DNA from: Actinomycetospora corticicola
GTDB taxonomy: Bacteria; Actinomycetota; Actinomycetes; Mycobacteriales; Pseudonocardiaceae
Length of the DNA stretch: 64,000 bases
NCBI RefSeq assembly: GCF_013409505.1
Contig: NZ_JACCBN010000001.1
Location: 2,232,001 to 2,296,000 of the forward strand
Direction: 5' to 3'
Part shown: piece by piece, positions 7,904-15,381 of the stretch
How positions within the stretch are numbered: the first letter of the stretch is position 1
Layout of the letters: the number at the start of each line of letters is the position of its first letter
Notes under the pieces: model-generated
What the model saw: only the letters and a program-made list of their open reading frames with translations
Databases searched by the model: none
Told to the model about the DNA's origin: nothing
Made by a program: the position numbers and the translations under genes

Positions 7904-8704
7904 TCAGCCCGCCAGCTGACCGCTCGCGACGACCTGCGTCGGCGTGGCGGGCACCGTCCGCCCGGGCTCGTAGGAGACCGCGAACCCGGCGAAACGACGA
8001 TCCGCCGACATCGAGGGTACGGAAGCCGTCACGGGCCCCGAACCGGACATGTCGAACGCCTGCAGCCCGACCGGTCGCCCGCCCGCGAGGCCCCACAGGA
8101 CGTAGGTGTGCGCGCCGTCGTTCGGCGGCAGCCCGGTCGCGAGGAACTCCGGGCCCGCGCCCCGGTCCACGACCAGCCCCACGAAGCCACCGCCGGTCGA
8201 CGCCAGCACCGCGTGCGGCGTCCCCGGCCGCGCCGCCGCGTCGACGAGCTCCACGACCTGCCGGCCCCGGTCGGCCTGCGCGGCCGCCGCGTCCCGTTCC
8301 TGCGCGAGATCGCGGTTGGCGTTCACCAGACCGCCGATCACGACGACGAGCGCGGCCGCGGCCGCCACCGCGAGTCCGGCCACGATCCGTCGGCGACGGC
8401 GCAGCGGGACGACGTTCGACGACGGGGCGTCGGTGCCACGGGACGACAGCGACGCTCCGCTGTCATCAGGGGCGGCTTCGGCCTCCGCCGCCTCGAGGAT
8501 CCGGGCGCGCAGCGACGGCGGCGGCTCCGCCGGCTCGGACGCGGCGCCCAGCAGCGCCCCGACCCCCTCGGTCTCCGCCACGATCCGTCGGCACGCCTCG
8601 CACGCGGCGAGGTGCTCGGCGAACTCCGCGTCGTCCTGCGGGTCGAGGGCGTGCAGGGCCCAGGCGACGGCGAGCTCGGGGTGACCGTCGGGTGTGCCTC
8701 TCAT
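7904..8704 (-). CDS. rskA: Anti-sigma factor, RskA-like
   Basis: 266 residues. N-terminal zinc-anti-sigma module with H31-x3-C35-x2-C38 (EHLAACEACR), a basic stretch VVPLRRRRR, one transmembrane helix about 107-127 and an extracytoplasmic domain of the RskA type (about 150-266: GGFVGLVVDRG, GAHTYVLWGL, FAGFAVSYEPG). Such proteins hold an ECF sigma factor at the membrane until regulated proteolysis. Its ATG overlaps the TGA of the sigma gene by 4 bases, the usual arrangement for a cognate pair. Confidence 0.9.
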   Translation of the reverse strand: MRGTPDGHPELAVAWALHALDPQDDAEFAEHLAACEACRRIVAETEGVGALLGAASEPAEPPPSLRARILEAAEAEAAPDDSGASLSSRGTDAPSSNVVPLRRRRRIVAGLAVAAAAALVVVIGGLVNANRDLAQERDAAAAQADRGRQVVELVDAAARPGTPHAVLASTGGGFVGLVVDRGAGPEFLATGLPPNDGAHTYVLWGLAGGRPVGLQAFDMSGSGPVTASVPSMSADRRFAGFAVSYEPGRTVPATPTQVVASGQLAG

Positions 8705-9351
8705 GCCGGCCCCTCCTCCCGCTCGACCTGTCCGTCCAGCATCCCCCGCAGCGACCGAATCGCGGTGAACATGCGCGATTTCACCGTGCCCAACGGGACG
8801 TCCGCGATGCTCGCGACCTCCCGCTGCGTGAAACCGCCGAAGTAGGCGAGCGCGAGGGCCTCCCGCTGCTCGGCGGGCAGCCGACCCAGCGCCTCCCGGA
8901 CCTGGCCGGCGACGACCCGCTCCAGCGCGGCCTCGTCGGCGCCCGGCCCGGCGGGCAGGCCGTCCTGACCGCCCCGGTCGTCACCGTCCTCCACCGGGGG
9001 GACGGTGTACTTGCGACGGGTCGCCTCGCGCCGGACGGCGTCGACCGCCCGGTGGTGGACCATCGTCATGAGCCAGGTCGCGACGCTCCCGCGCGCGGCG
9101 TCGAAGCGCTCGGGATGACGCCAGACGTGGAGGAAGACCTCCTGCACGACGTCCTCGGCCAGGGACTCGTCCACGCAGATGCGCCGGGCGAGGGCGTAGG
9201 CCCGCCGGGAGAAGCGGTCGTAGAACGCGTCGAGCGCACGAGGGGCCCGTTCGGCCACGGCCCGCAGCAGTGTGGTGTCCGCCACGGCCTCGTCGGACAC
9301 GTCGTCACGCTCCGCAGTCGCCTCGGATCGGCTCCGGGAGGCCTCCGCCAC
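8701..9351 (-). CDS. sigK: ECF sigma factor, SigK-like
   Basis: 216 residues from a GTG with a strong GAGGAGGTGAGCCC ribosome site. Sigma region 2 lies about residues 40-110 (YDRFSRRAYALARRIC, then SLAEDVVQEVFLHVWRHP) and region 4 about 155-205 (LGRLPAEQREALALAYFGG with the HTH TQREVASIADVPLGTVKSR). Partner of the membrane anti-sigma factor encoded next. In mycobacteria SigK controls secreted redox-type antigens; the target set here is unknown. SigK is the best by-eye match because of the RskA-type partner. Confidence 0.9.
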   Translation of the reverse strand: MAEASRSRSEATAERDDVSDEAVADTTLLRAVAERAPRALDAFYDRFSRRAYALARRICVDESLAEDVVQEVFLHVWRHPERFDAARGSVATWLMTMVHHRAVDAVRREATRRKYTVPPVEDGDDRGGQDGLPAGPGADEAALERVVAGQVREALGRLPAEQREALALAYFGGFTQREVASIADVPLGTVKSRMFTAIRSLRGMLDGQVEREEGPA

Positions 9352-9590
9352 GGGCTCACCTCCTCCTCGTGCTCTCGTGTCCGGGTCGGATGCGGCACAG
9401 GTTAGTGCTGTCGGGTAGCGGAGGGCGCTCCGGCAGGGAGGGTCGGTCGTTACGGAGGCGGACCGGGTAAGGGCTCGACCGGGTACTCCTAAGATGGCTT
9501 CGGTGCGTGAGCCGGGTGAACCGGCGTCACAGGCTCGGCCGCCGGTCGTTCCCCTCTTCGACAGCAGCGTGCGCGAAAGGCAGCCTTCGA

Positions 9591-10010
9591 ATGCACAACG
9601 ACCACGTGACGATCCGGTCCACGGCGGTGTTCGACCTCATCGGTCCCCCGAATCCGCCCGTGCCGGTCCAGGTCGAACTCCGGTACGACACCCGCGACCC
9701 CTATGCGGTGCAGGCCGCCTTCCGGACCGGTCGCGCCGGCTGGGTCGAGTGGGTCTTCTCCCGCGACCTCCTCACCGAGGGACTGATCGACGCCGCCGGT
9801 GACGGCGACGTCCGCATCCGCCCCTCCGAGGGCGAGTCGGTCGAGATCGAGCTCTCCTCCCCCTCCGGGCACGCGACCTTCCGGGCGCTCACCCGGGAGG
9901 TCTCGGAGTTCCTCCAGCGCACCCACGAGGTGATCGAGCCGGGCTCCGAGGACGACTGGCTGGACCTCGAGCACGCCCTGGGCCTGCTGCTCTCCACCGA
10001 CCCGAGCTGA
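9591..10010 (+). CDS. SsgA-family sporulation/cell-division regulator
   Basis: 139 residues, normal for SsgA-like proteins. The start at 9591 (MHNDHVTIRSTAVFDLIG) was chosen over the longer open frame because it matches the family N-terminus. Visible features: PVPVQVELRYDTRDPYAV, then WVFSRDLLTEGL, VRIRPSEG and a C-terminal helical segment LTREVSEFLQRT. SsgA-like proteins occur only in morphologically complex actinomycetes and guide septum site selection and peptidoglycan processing. Encoded just upstream of a tRNA cluster. Confidence 0.9.
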   Translation: MHNDHVTIRSTAVFDLIGPPNPPVPVQVELRYDTRDPYAVQAAFRTGRAGWVEWVFSRDLLTEGLIDAAGDGDVRIRPSEGESVEIELSSPSGHATFRALTREVSEFLQRTHEVIEPGSEDDWLDLEHALGLLLSTDPS

Positions 10011-10102
10011 TCACCACCCCCCTCATCGGGGGCCGCGCGCGATGCAGTAGAGTTCTCATCATCGGCAGGGAGAACTTCTCCGGAACTTCTTACCGATGAC
10101 AG

Positions 10103-10175
10103 GCGGACGTAGCGCAGCTGGTAGCGCATCACCTTGCCAAGGTGAGGGTCGCGGGTTCGAATCCCGTCGTCCGCT
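10103..10175 (+). tRNA. tRNA-Gly (anticodon GCC)
   Basis: Acceptor GCGGACG/CGTCCGC, anticodon stem TCACC/GGTGA with loop TTGCCAA, T-loop GTTCGAAT. CCA not encoded. First of a three-tRNA cluster. Confidence 0.95.
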
Positions 10176-10201
10176 CGGGGAGGCAGGCCTCCGAGGATCC
10201 C

Positions 10202-10273
10202 GGCGGAGTGGCCGAGTGGTTTAGGCAAGGGCCTGCAAAGCCCTGTACGCGGGTTCGATTCCCGCCTCCGCCT
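10202..10273 (+). tRNA. tRNA-Cys (anticodon GCA)
   Basis: Acceptor GGCGGAG/CTCCGCC, anticodon stem AGGGC/GCCCT with loop CTGCAAA, T-loop GTTCGATT. 72 bases. Confidence 0.95.
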
Positions 10274-10274
10274 C

Positions 10275-10346
<72 letters not shown>

Positions 10347-10350
10347 CAAC

Positions 10351-10380
10351 AGGCCCTGGTCACCTATGTGACCAGGGCCT
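10351..10380 (+). terminator. Terminator of the tRNA cluster
   Basis: Perfect 13-bp stem AGGCCCTGGTCAC/GTGACCAGGGCCT with a 4-base loop CTAT, starting 4 bases after tRNA-Val, followed by TTGTCGTG. Strong intrinsic-type terminator. Confidence 0.88.
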
Positions 10381-10383
10381 TTG

Positions 10384-10693
10384 TCGTGTCCGGGGTCCTC
10401 CCCCGTCCCGACGCCGGGTCGGTGCCGGTCTTCGGCGCCCCGGCGCGACGAGCGGCGCGGCGACACCGTTGCTGAACCGTGACGTCGGCAGACGGAGCAG
10501 CCCGACCCGCCGTCCGGAAGAACCTGCCGCCGTTCGCCGCAGCAGACGCCCCCCTGCACGGCGTGTGCGGTCGCTCGCTCTCAGCAAAGCCCGATTCCCG
10601 ACGACGGGCTCCCTAGCGTTCTGGCTGCGCCGCCGCGGGAAGCCCCCGACTCCCGCGGCGGCACCGCTCCCCAGACCGAGAGGTACCTCCGCC
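10384..10693. other. Intergenic region with a strong hairpin
   Basis: About 310 bases without a convincing gene. The main structure is a perfect 12-bp inverted repeat, GCCGCCGCGGGA (10629-10640) and TCCCGCGGCGGC (10651-10662), with a 10-base loop, ending 31 bases before the next start codon. It may be an RNA hairpin in the leader of the following gene. Confidence 0.5.
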
Positions 10694-11764
10694 ATGCGCC
10701 CCGATGTCCAGCAGGACCCGCGACCGGAGTTCGGCATCCCCGTCCCCCGGGACGCACGTCGGTACGACGGCTACGACGCCCCGCGCACCGGTGGGTACCC
10801 CGCCGCCCCGTACTCCGGGCCGATCGCCGGACCGGCCTCCGGCCCGCAGCCGGTGAGCCCCTACGGCACCGGGGCGCACGCCGCCCAGCCGTACTCCGGG
10901 CCGCAGCCGGTCTCCGGGTACCCGACCACCGGGCCGCGCGGGCTGCCCGAGCGCCCGATGTCCGGGCCGCAGTCGTTCCCCCACGACGTCGGGCCCCGCG
11001 GTGCCGCCGAGCCGACCGTCCGTCGGCGGCTGGCCGACGACGTCGAGCCCCGCCGGCGCGACGAGCACCCCAGCGGCCCGCTGCCCACCGGTGGTCACCG
11101 CCGCGGCGCGCGGGGCGGACGGGGGCGGACGGCCCTGCTCGCCCTCGTCGCGGCCGGCGCGGTCGCGGCCGGTGCGGCCGGGTACGTCGCGATCGCGCAC
11201 TGGGGCACCTCCTCGGACCAGGCGGTCGCGACGACGGCGGGCGCGGGTCAGGTGGCCCCGACCTCGCTGACCGGGGCGAACCTCGCCACGCGGCAGACCC
11301 CGCTCGGCACCGTGGCCACGAGCGACGGGTACACGCTGTACTCGTTCACGAAGGACTCGAACAAGCCGGCCGCGAGCACCTGCACCGGGACCTGCGCCGA
11401 GCAGTGGCCGCCGGTCCTGGCCTCGGACGCCGACCCCTGGCTCAAGGGCATCGACGCCAGCCGCGTCGGCACCGTCGACCGTCCCGACGGCACCAAGCAG
11501 CTCACGCTCAACGGCTGGCCGCTCTACCGCTTCGCGAAGGACGCCGCGCCCGGCGAGACCGCGGGCAACGGCGTCGGCGGGACGTGGCGTGCGGTGGGGC
11601 CGGACGGCAAGCCGGTCGCCGCCAATGCCGCCGCCCCCGCGGCGGGCGGCAGCAGCACCGGAACCGGGGGTAGCGGCGGCGGGTACTCCGCCCCGGCCGC
11701 TCCCGCCGCCCCGGCCGGCGGCGGCTCGTCCTACGGCGACGCTGGCGGGTCCTCCGGGTACTGA
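10694..11764 (+). CDS. Membrane-anchored secreted-repeat (COG4315) protein
   Basis: 356 residues. The first 145 are Pro/Gly/Tyr-rich with repeated SGPQPVS and YSGP words and are likely disordered and cytoplasmic. One transmembrane helix (about 147-168, TALLALVAAGAVAAGAAGYVA) leads to an extracellular domain with two copies of the COG4315 secreted repeat: DGYTLYSFTKDS and NGWPLYRFAKDA, with CTGTCAEQWPPVL between. That repeat is found in predicted lipoproteins of unknown function. The C-terminal 45 residues are Gly/Ser/Ala-rich. Start chosen at the ATG after the hairpin; the longer open frame reads through the tRNA cluster. Confidence 0.82.
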   Translation: MRPDVQQDPRPEFGIPVPRDARRYDGYDAPRTGGYPAAPYSGPIAGPASGPQPVSPYGTGAHAAQPYSGPQPVSGYPTTGPRGLPERPMSGPQSFPHDVGPRGAAEPTVRRRLADDVEPRRRDEHPSGPLPTGGHRRGARGGRGRTALLALVAAGAVAAGAAGYVAIAHWGTSSDQAVATTAGAGQVAPTSLTGANLATRQTPLGTVATSDGYTLYSFTKDSNKPAASTCTGTCAEQWPPVLASDADPWLKGIDASRVGTVDRPDGTKQLTLNGWPLYRFAKDAAPGETAGNGVGGTWRAVGPDGKPVAANAAAPAAGGSSTGTGGSGGGYSAPAAPAAPAGGGSSYGDAGGSSGY

Positions 11765-12216
11765 GCCCCGCCCGGCGGGCCGGCCTCGATGGTCACCGGG
11801 AACGCCACGCTGCGCGCGATGAAGCAGGCCTCGTGCGCAGCGTGGTGGAGCGTGTCCAGGTCGGCCGGCGGACCCGTCGTCGTGACCTCCGGGTGGAGGA
11901 CGACCTGTTCGAAGGACCACCCGCCGTCGTCGTCGCGCGTCATCCGCCCCACCGCACGGTCGGTGTAGGCGGTGACGACGACGCCGGCCTCGGCGGCGAC
12001 GTGCAGGAAGCTGAGCAGGTGGCACTCGGACAGCGCCGCCACCAGCAGGTCCTCGGGATTCCAGCGGGAGGCGTCGCCGCGGAAGGCGCGGTCGGCCGAG
12101 CCGTCGAGCGTCGGCTTCCCCGCCGCCGTGACGGTGTGGTTCCGCGTGTAGGACCGGTAGTCGACGGTGCCCGGGTCGTCCGACCAGGACACCGTCAGCC
12201 GGTACTCGTGCGCCAC
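11731..12216 (-). CDS. OsmC-family protein
   Basis: 161 residues from a GTG at 12216. OsmC/Ohr fold features: GDASRWNPEDLLVAALSECHLLSFLHVAAEAG with the first redox Cys in SECH, and the second Cys in HEACFIARSV. These two Cys form the peroxidase site that reduces organic hydroperoxides. Length is slightly above family average. Its 3' end overlaps the 3' end of the plus-strand secreted-repeat gene by 34 bases, an unusual tail-to-tail overlap. Confidence 0.9.
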   Translation of the reverse strand: MAHEYRLTVSWSDDPGTVDYRSYTRNHTVTAAGKPTLDGSADRAFRGDASRWNPEDLLVAALSECHLLSFLHVAAEAGVVVTAYTDRAVGRMTRDDDGGWSFEQVVLHPEVTTTGPPADLDTLHHAAHEACFIARSVAFPVTIEAGPPGGAQYPEDPPASP

Positions 12217-12226
12217 CCGTCCCCCG

Positions 12227-12406
12227 TCACCAGTTGTCCCGGTCCTTGCGGTCCTCCTCCTCGGTCCGCTCCCGGGCGATCTCCAACGCCCGCGACGCGG
12301 TGTCCCGGTCGGGGTAGGGACCGAGCCGGTCGGCCGCGCGGCAGCCCTCGTAGGGCTCGACCGTGTTGTGCTTCAGGCAGTAGTACCACTCGTTCTCGTG
12401 GGCCAC
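12227..12406 (-). CDS. Small conserved actinobacterial protein
   Basis: 59 residues from a GTG at 12406. The segments NEWYYCLKHNTVEPYEGC, then RLGPYPDRDTASRALEIARERTE match a short conserved protein commonly seen in actinobacteria (some databases call it SPOR-like). Two Cys (in YYCLKH and EGCR) could bind a metal or form a disulphide; the second half is a charged helix. Lies 10 bases before the OsmC gene and may be co-transcribed with it. Confidence 0.72.
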   Translation of the reverse strand: MAHENEWYYCLKHNTVEPYEGCRAADRLGPYPDRDTASRALEIARERTEEEDRKDRDNW

Positions 12407-12444
12407 GGCCCGCAGCCTGCCACGGATCAGCACCCGTGCATGGG

Positions 12445-13233
12445 TCAGACCCGGGAGAGTCGCGCGGTGCCGAGGATCAGCTCCGCGGTGAGCTCCGGGT
12501 CGTCCGCCATCGGGACGTGCCCGCACCCCGGCAGCACCACGACGCGGGCGTCGGGCAGCACCCGGCGCAGGCGGCGGACCTGGGCGCGCGGGAGCAGGAA
12601 GTCCCGGGACCCCCAGCCGACCATCGTCGGCACGTCCGCCCGGCGCGGCGCGGTCCAGGTGTCGAGCGCGGCGAGCATCGTCGCGAACCCCTCGCGCGGA
12701 CGGGCGAGACCCTGCAGGTCGTCCCCCATCCCGGCGTAGTGGTCCCGCCCGGGGTGGGCGACCAGCGCGCTGAGCAGGGCGTACCGCCCCGCGGGGGTCG
12801 AGAGCACCGAGTCGAGCCGCTCGCGCGACCAGCTCTGCAGCACCTTCGACGCGCCACCCAGGAGCGCCTTCGCCCAGGCCCGCCCGACCGGCGACCAGAA
12901 CCCGGCGGGCGAGAGTGCGGTCGCCGACCGCACGCTGCCCCGCGCCGCCATCTCGAGGGCGATCAGGCCGCCCAGCGAGTTGCCGGCGATGTGCGGGCGG
13001 TCGATCCCCAGATCGTCGGCCAGGCCCTCGACCGCCTCGACCAGCGGCCGGGCCGACCCGTCGAACCCGGGATCGACGTCGGCGGACTCCCCGTGGCCGG
13101 GGAGGTCGATCGCGATCACCTCGTGCTCGCGCTCCAGGAGCGGGAGCACCGGGTCCCAGCCCTGGCGGCGGTGTGTGATCCCGTGGACCAGGAACAACGG
13201 TTCCCCGCTCCCGGACCGGCTGTGGGCGAGCAT
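12445..13233 (-). CDS. Alpha/beta hydrolase
   Basis: 262 residues with the complete alpha/beta-hydrolase frame: oxyanion LVHGITHRRQGW, VIAIDLPGHGES, nucleophile elbow IAGNSLGG, an acid residue around WGSRDFLLP and the catalytic His in PGCGHVPMADDPE. Cytoplasmic, no signal. Likely an esterase or a C-C hydrolase; substrate unknown. Head of a minus-strand set with the small protein and OsmC genes. Confidence 0.88.
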   Translation of the reverse strand: MLAHSRSGSGEPLFLVHGITHRRQGWDPVLPLLEREHEVIAIDLPGHGESADVDPGFDGSARPLVEAVEGLADDLGIDRPHIAGNSLGGLIALEMAARGSVRSATALSPAGFWSPVGRAWAKALLGGASKVLQSWSRERLDSVLSTPAGRYALLSALVAHPGRDHYAGMGDDLQGLARPREGFATMLAALDTWTAPRRADVPTMVGWGSRDFLLPRAQVRRLRRVLPDARVVVLPGCGHVPMADDPELTAELILGTARLSRV

Positions 13234-13277
13234 GATCGGACCTCCCCGACGTCGATGTCGGGGCGACCGTAGCGGGA

Positions 13278-14276
13278 CTACTCGCGGGTGTGGATCACGA
13301 CCTTGCCCGTCACGCGGCGCTCCGCGAGTTCACCGACCGCCGCGGCCGCCTCCGCGAGCGGGTAGACGCCGCTGATCGGCGGGGCGAGCCGTCCCGCGGC
13401 GATGTCGGCGGTGAGGTCGTCCCACTGCCGGCGCATGTAGCCGGGGTTGTTCCAGGCCCACTCGCCCCAGCCCGCGCCGACGACCTCGGTGTTGCGCAGG
13501 AGCAGCCGGTTGACCTTCACGGTCGGGATCTCGCCGCCGGTGAAGCCCACGACGACGAGCCGTCCCCCGCGCGCGAGCGACCGCAGCGAGTCGGTGAACC
13601 GGTCCCCGCCGACGGGGTCGACGATGACGTCGACGCCCCGCTTGTCGGTGAGCGCCAGCACCGCGTCCTTGAAGCCGGTGCCCTCGGCGTCGGTGACCAG
13701 CACGGCGTGATCGGCGCCGGCCGCCCGCGCGACCTCGGCCTTGCCGTCGGTCGAGACCACCGCGATCACCGTCGCGCCGCGGGCCTTCGCGAACTGGATG
13801 CAGGCGATTCCGACGCCGCCGGCCGCGCCGTGCACCAGCACGGTGTCGCCGTCGGCCAGCCGGCCGCGGGTGGCGACGACGAACTCGGCGGTCAGGTAGT
13901 TCATCGGCAGCCCGGCGCCGACGTCGAACGAGACGCCGTCGGGCAGCGGGAACGTCTGGTCGACCGGGGCGACGACGGTCTCGGCGAACGCGCCGACCAC
14001 GCACAGCGCGGCGACCCGGTCCCCGGGCGCGAACCCGGAGCCCTCGGGCGCGGTGCGTACGGTGCCCGCCACCTCGGACCCGAGGACGAACGGCAGCTCG
14101 GGCCGCATCTGGTACTCGCCCCGGGTCTGCAGCAGGTCGGGGAACACCACACCCGCCGCCTCGACGTCGATCAGGACCTGGTCGGGGCCGGCGACCGGCT
14201 CGTCGATCTCGACGACCTCGAGCGCCTCCGGCCCTTCGAGCTTGCTCACCTGCACTGCGCGCATGGGGGCGATCAT
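13278..14276 (-). CDS. NADPH:quinone oxidoreductase family protein
   Basis: 332 residues, medium-chain dehydrogenase/reductase without the zinc ligands, so quinone-reductase type. GroES-like N-terminal domain with AAGVVFPDLLQTRGEYQ and LPFVLGSEVAGTV; Rossmann domain with VLVHGAAGGVGIACIQFAKARGA (AAGGVG nucleotide motif) and NPGYMRRQWDD near the C-terminus. Reduces quinones or enoyl compounds with NADPH. Start could be the ATG at 14264 (MRAVQVSK) instead; neither has a good ribosome site. Confidence 0.9.
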   Translation of the reverse strand: MIAPMRAVQVSKLEGPEALEVVEIDEPVAGPDQVLIDVEAAGVVFPDLLQTRGEYQMRPELPFVLGSEVAGTVRTAPEGSGFAPGDRVAALCVVGAFAETVVAPVDQTFPLPDGVSFDVGAGLPMNYLTAEFVVATRGRLADGDTVLVHGAAGGVGIACIQFAKARGATVIAVVSTDGKAEVARAAGADHAVLVTDAEGTGFKDAVLALTDKRGVDVIVDPVGGDRFTDSLRSLARGGRLVVVGFTGGEIPTVKVNRLLLRNTEVVGAGWGEWAWNNPGYMRRQWDDLTADIAAGRLAPPISGVYPLAEAAAAVGELAERRVTGKVVIHTRE

Positions 14277-14301
14277 GCCCCACGGGCCGGTGGGTCGAGC
14301 G

Positions 14302-14478
14302 CTACAGCCCGAGGACGTGCAGGTGGGACAGCGCCCCGATGACGTAGATCGCCAGCAGCACCAGGACCGCCACCACGCCGCGGACCGCGCCGGGCGTCGC
14401 GAGCAGGTCCGAGACGGTGCGCCGGCTCTCCTGCTCGCGGGTGCCGTGCTCGTCGGTCGTGCGTCCCGTCGTCGTCAT
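14302..14478 (-). CDS. 58-residue single-span membrane peptide
   Basis: An ATG at 14478 preceded by GGGAGGATCACG (well-spaced ribosome site) opens 58 codons ending with TAG at 14302-14304. A hydrophilic N-terminus rich in Thr, Arg and Glu (residues 1-25) is followed by one transmembrane helix, about 33-52 (GVVAVLVLLAIYVIGAL). Family unknown. Small single-span proteins of this sort are often missed; the ribosome site and sharp amphipathic-to-hydrophobic change support it. Confidence 0.6.
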   Translation of the reverse strand: MTTTGRTTDEHGTREQESRRTVSDLLATPGAVRGVVAVLVLLAIYVIGALSHLHVLGL

Positions 14479-14624
14479 CGTGATCCTCCCGGGGGTCGGC
14501 GGCCGTCACGGGCGGCGGCCGGAGGACATCCGACCGCCGCACTCACGTGTAGGACGCACGCCGCGCGGACATCGTCACGGACTCGACCGGATGGAGTACG
14601 TCACGATGGCGGGAGGGCCCGTCG

Positions 14625-15284
14625 TCAGGAAGCCCGGAAGTCCGCCGGACGCTCCGCCGGGGCCTCCGCGAGCGCCTTCCGGACGCCCTCGGCGTCGAGG
14701 TCCGCGCCGTAGACCGGCGTGCCGGGCTGCTGGCGCCACGACTCCTCGAGCGGTCCGGCGTCGACCGCGTCGAACCCGAGCTCCTCGACGAGGGCGAGCA
14801 CGGTGTCCTTGCCGGGCCCGTCGGCCCCCGCGACCGGGAGCGCGATCCGGCCGGCCTCGCCGCGCGGCTTCCCGTTCTCGAGCAGGTGCTTCCAGTAGAT
14901 GCCGTTGAAGGCCTTGAACACCGGCGTGCCGAGCTGCTCGGAGACCCACACGCTCTCCGGGGTGCCGTCCTCGATCGCGTCGATCCTGCCGTCGCGCTGC
15001 GGGTAGTAGTTGTTGGTCTCGACGACGGGGGCGTCGGGCTTCCGGCCCGCGACCACGCCCTCGGGCAGGTCGGGGGTGGCCTTCTGCGGGATGCTCACGA
15101 CGACGAGGTCCGCGTCCTGCGCGGCGTCCTTCGCCCAGACCGCGGTCGCGCCGGTCTCGGCGGCCAGGTCCGCGAGCGTCTCGGGGTCGCGGGAGTTCGC
15201 CACCCGCACCTCGTGGCCCAGGGCGGTGAGCCGCCGCGTCAACGTGCCTGCGATCAGGCCCGCTCCGATGATGCCGATCCTCAT
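14625..15284 (-). CDS. NADP-binding oxidoreductase (F420:NADP reductase-like)
   Basis: 219 residues starting MRIGIIGAGLIAGTLTRRL, a Rossmann dinucleotide motif GxGxxA/G. Further features: VRVANSRDPETL (Ser-Arg after strand 2 indicates NADP preference), DADLVVVSIPQ, and FKAFNGIYWKHL. This is the Npd_F420 type NAD(P)-binding domain, where FKAFN is a recurring motif. Could reduce F420 or another flavin-type cofactor with NADPH, or act on an unrelated substrate. Preceded by the three-copy 14-bp repeat at 15337-15378. Confidence 0.82.
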   Translation of the reverse strand: MRIGIIGAGLIAGTLTRRLTALGHEVRVANSRDPETLADLAAETGATAVWAKDAAQDADLVVVSIPQKATPDLPEGVVAGRKPDAPVVETNNYYPQRDGRIDAIEDGTPESVWVSEQLGTPVFKAFNGIYWKHLLENGKPRGEAGRIALPVAGADGPGKDTVLALVEELGFDAVDAGPLEESWRQQPGTPVYGADLDAEGVRKALAEAPAERPADFRAS

Positions 15285-15336
15285 GCGCCGGGCAACCCGG
15301 GCCCCGCCGCCGGCATTCCACCGGCGACGGTTCCGC

Positions 15337-15378
15337 GGGTCACGGTTCGGGGGTCACGGTTCGGGGGTCACGGTTCTC
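15337..15378. repeat. Three tandem copies of a 14-bp unit
   Basis: Units at 15337-15350, 15351-15364 and 15365-15378. Each begins GGGTCACGGTTC; the first two end GG, the third TC. The array sits between the stop of the Old Yellow Enzyme gene (15382) and the start of the NADP-binding gene (15284), 53 bases upstream of the latter. Confidence 0.85.
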
Positions 15379-15381
15379 GGC

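Noticed and set aside
10044-10099. Inverted repeat AGTTCTC...GAGAACT before the tRNA cluster
   Set aside because: Only 7-bp arms with a 12-base gap; could be part of the tRNA promoter, but there is nothing further to support it.
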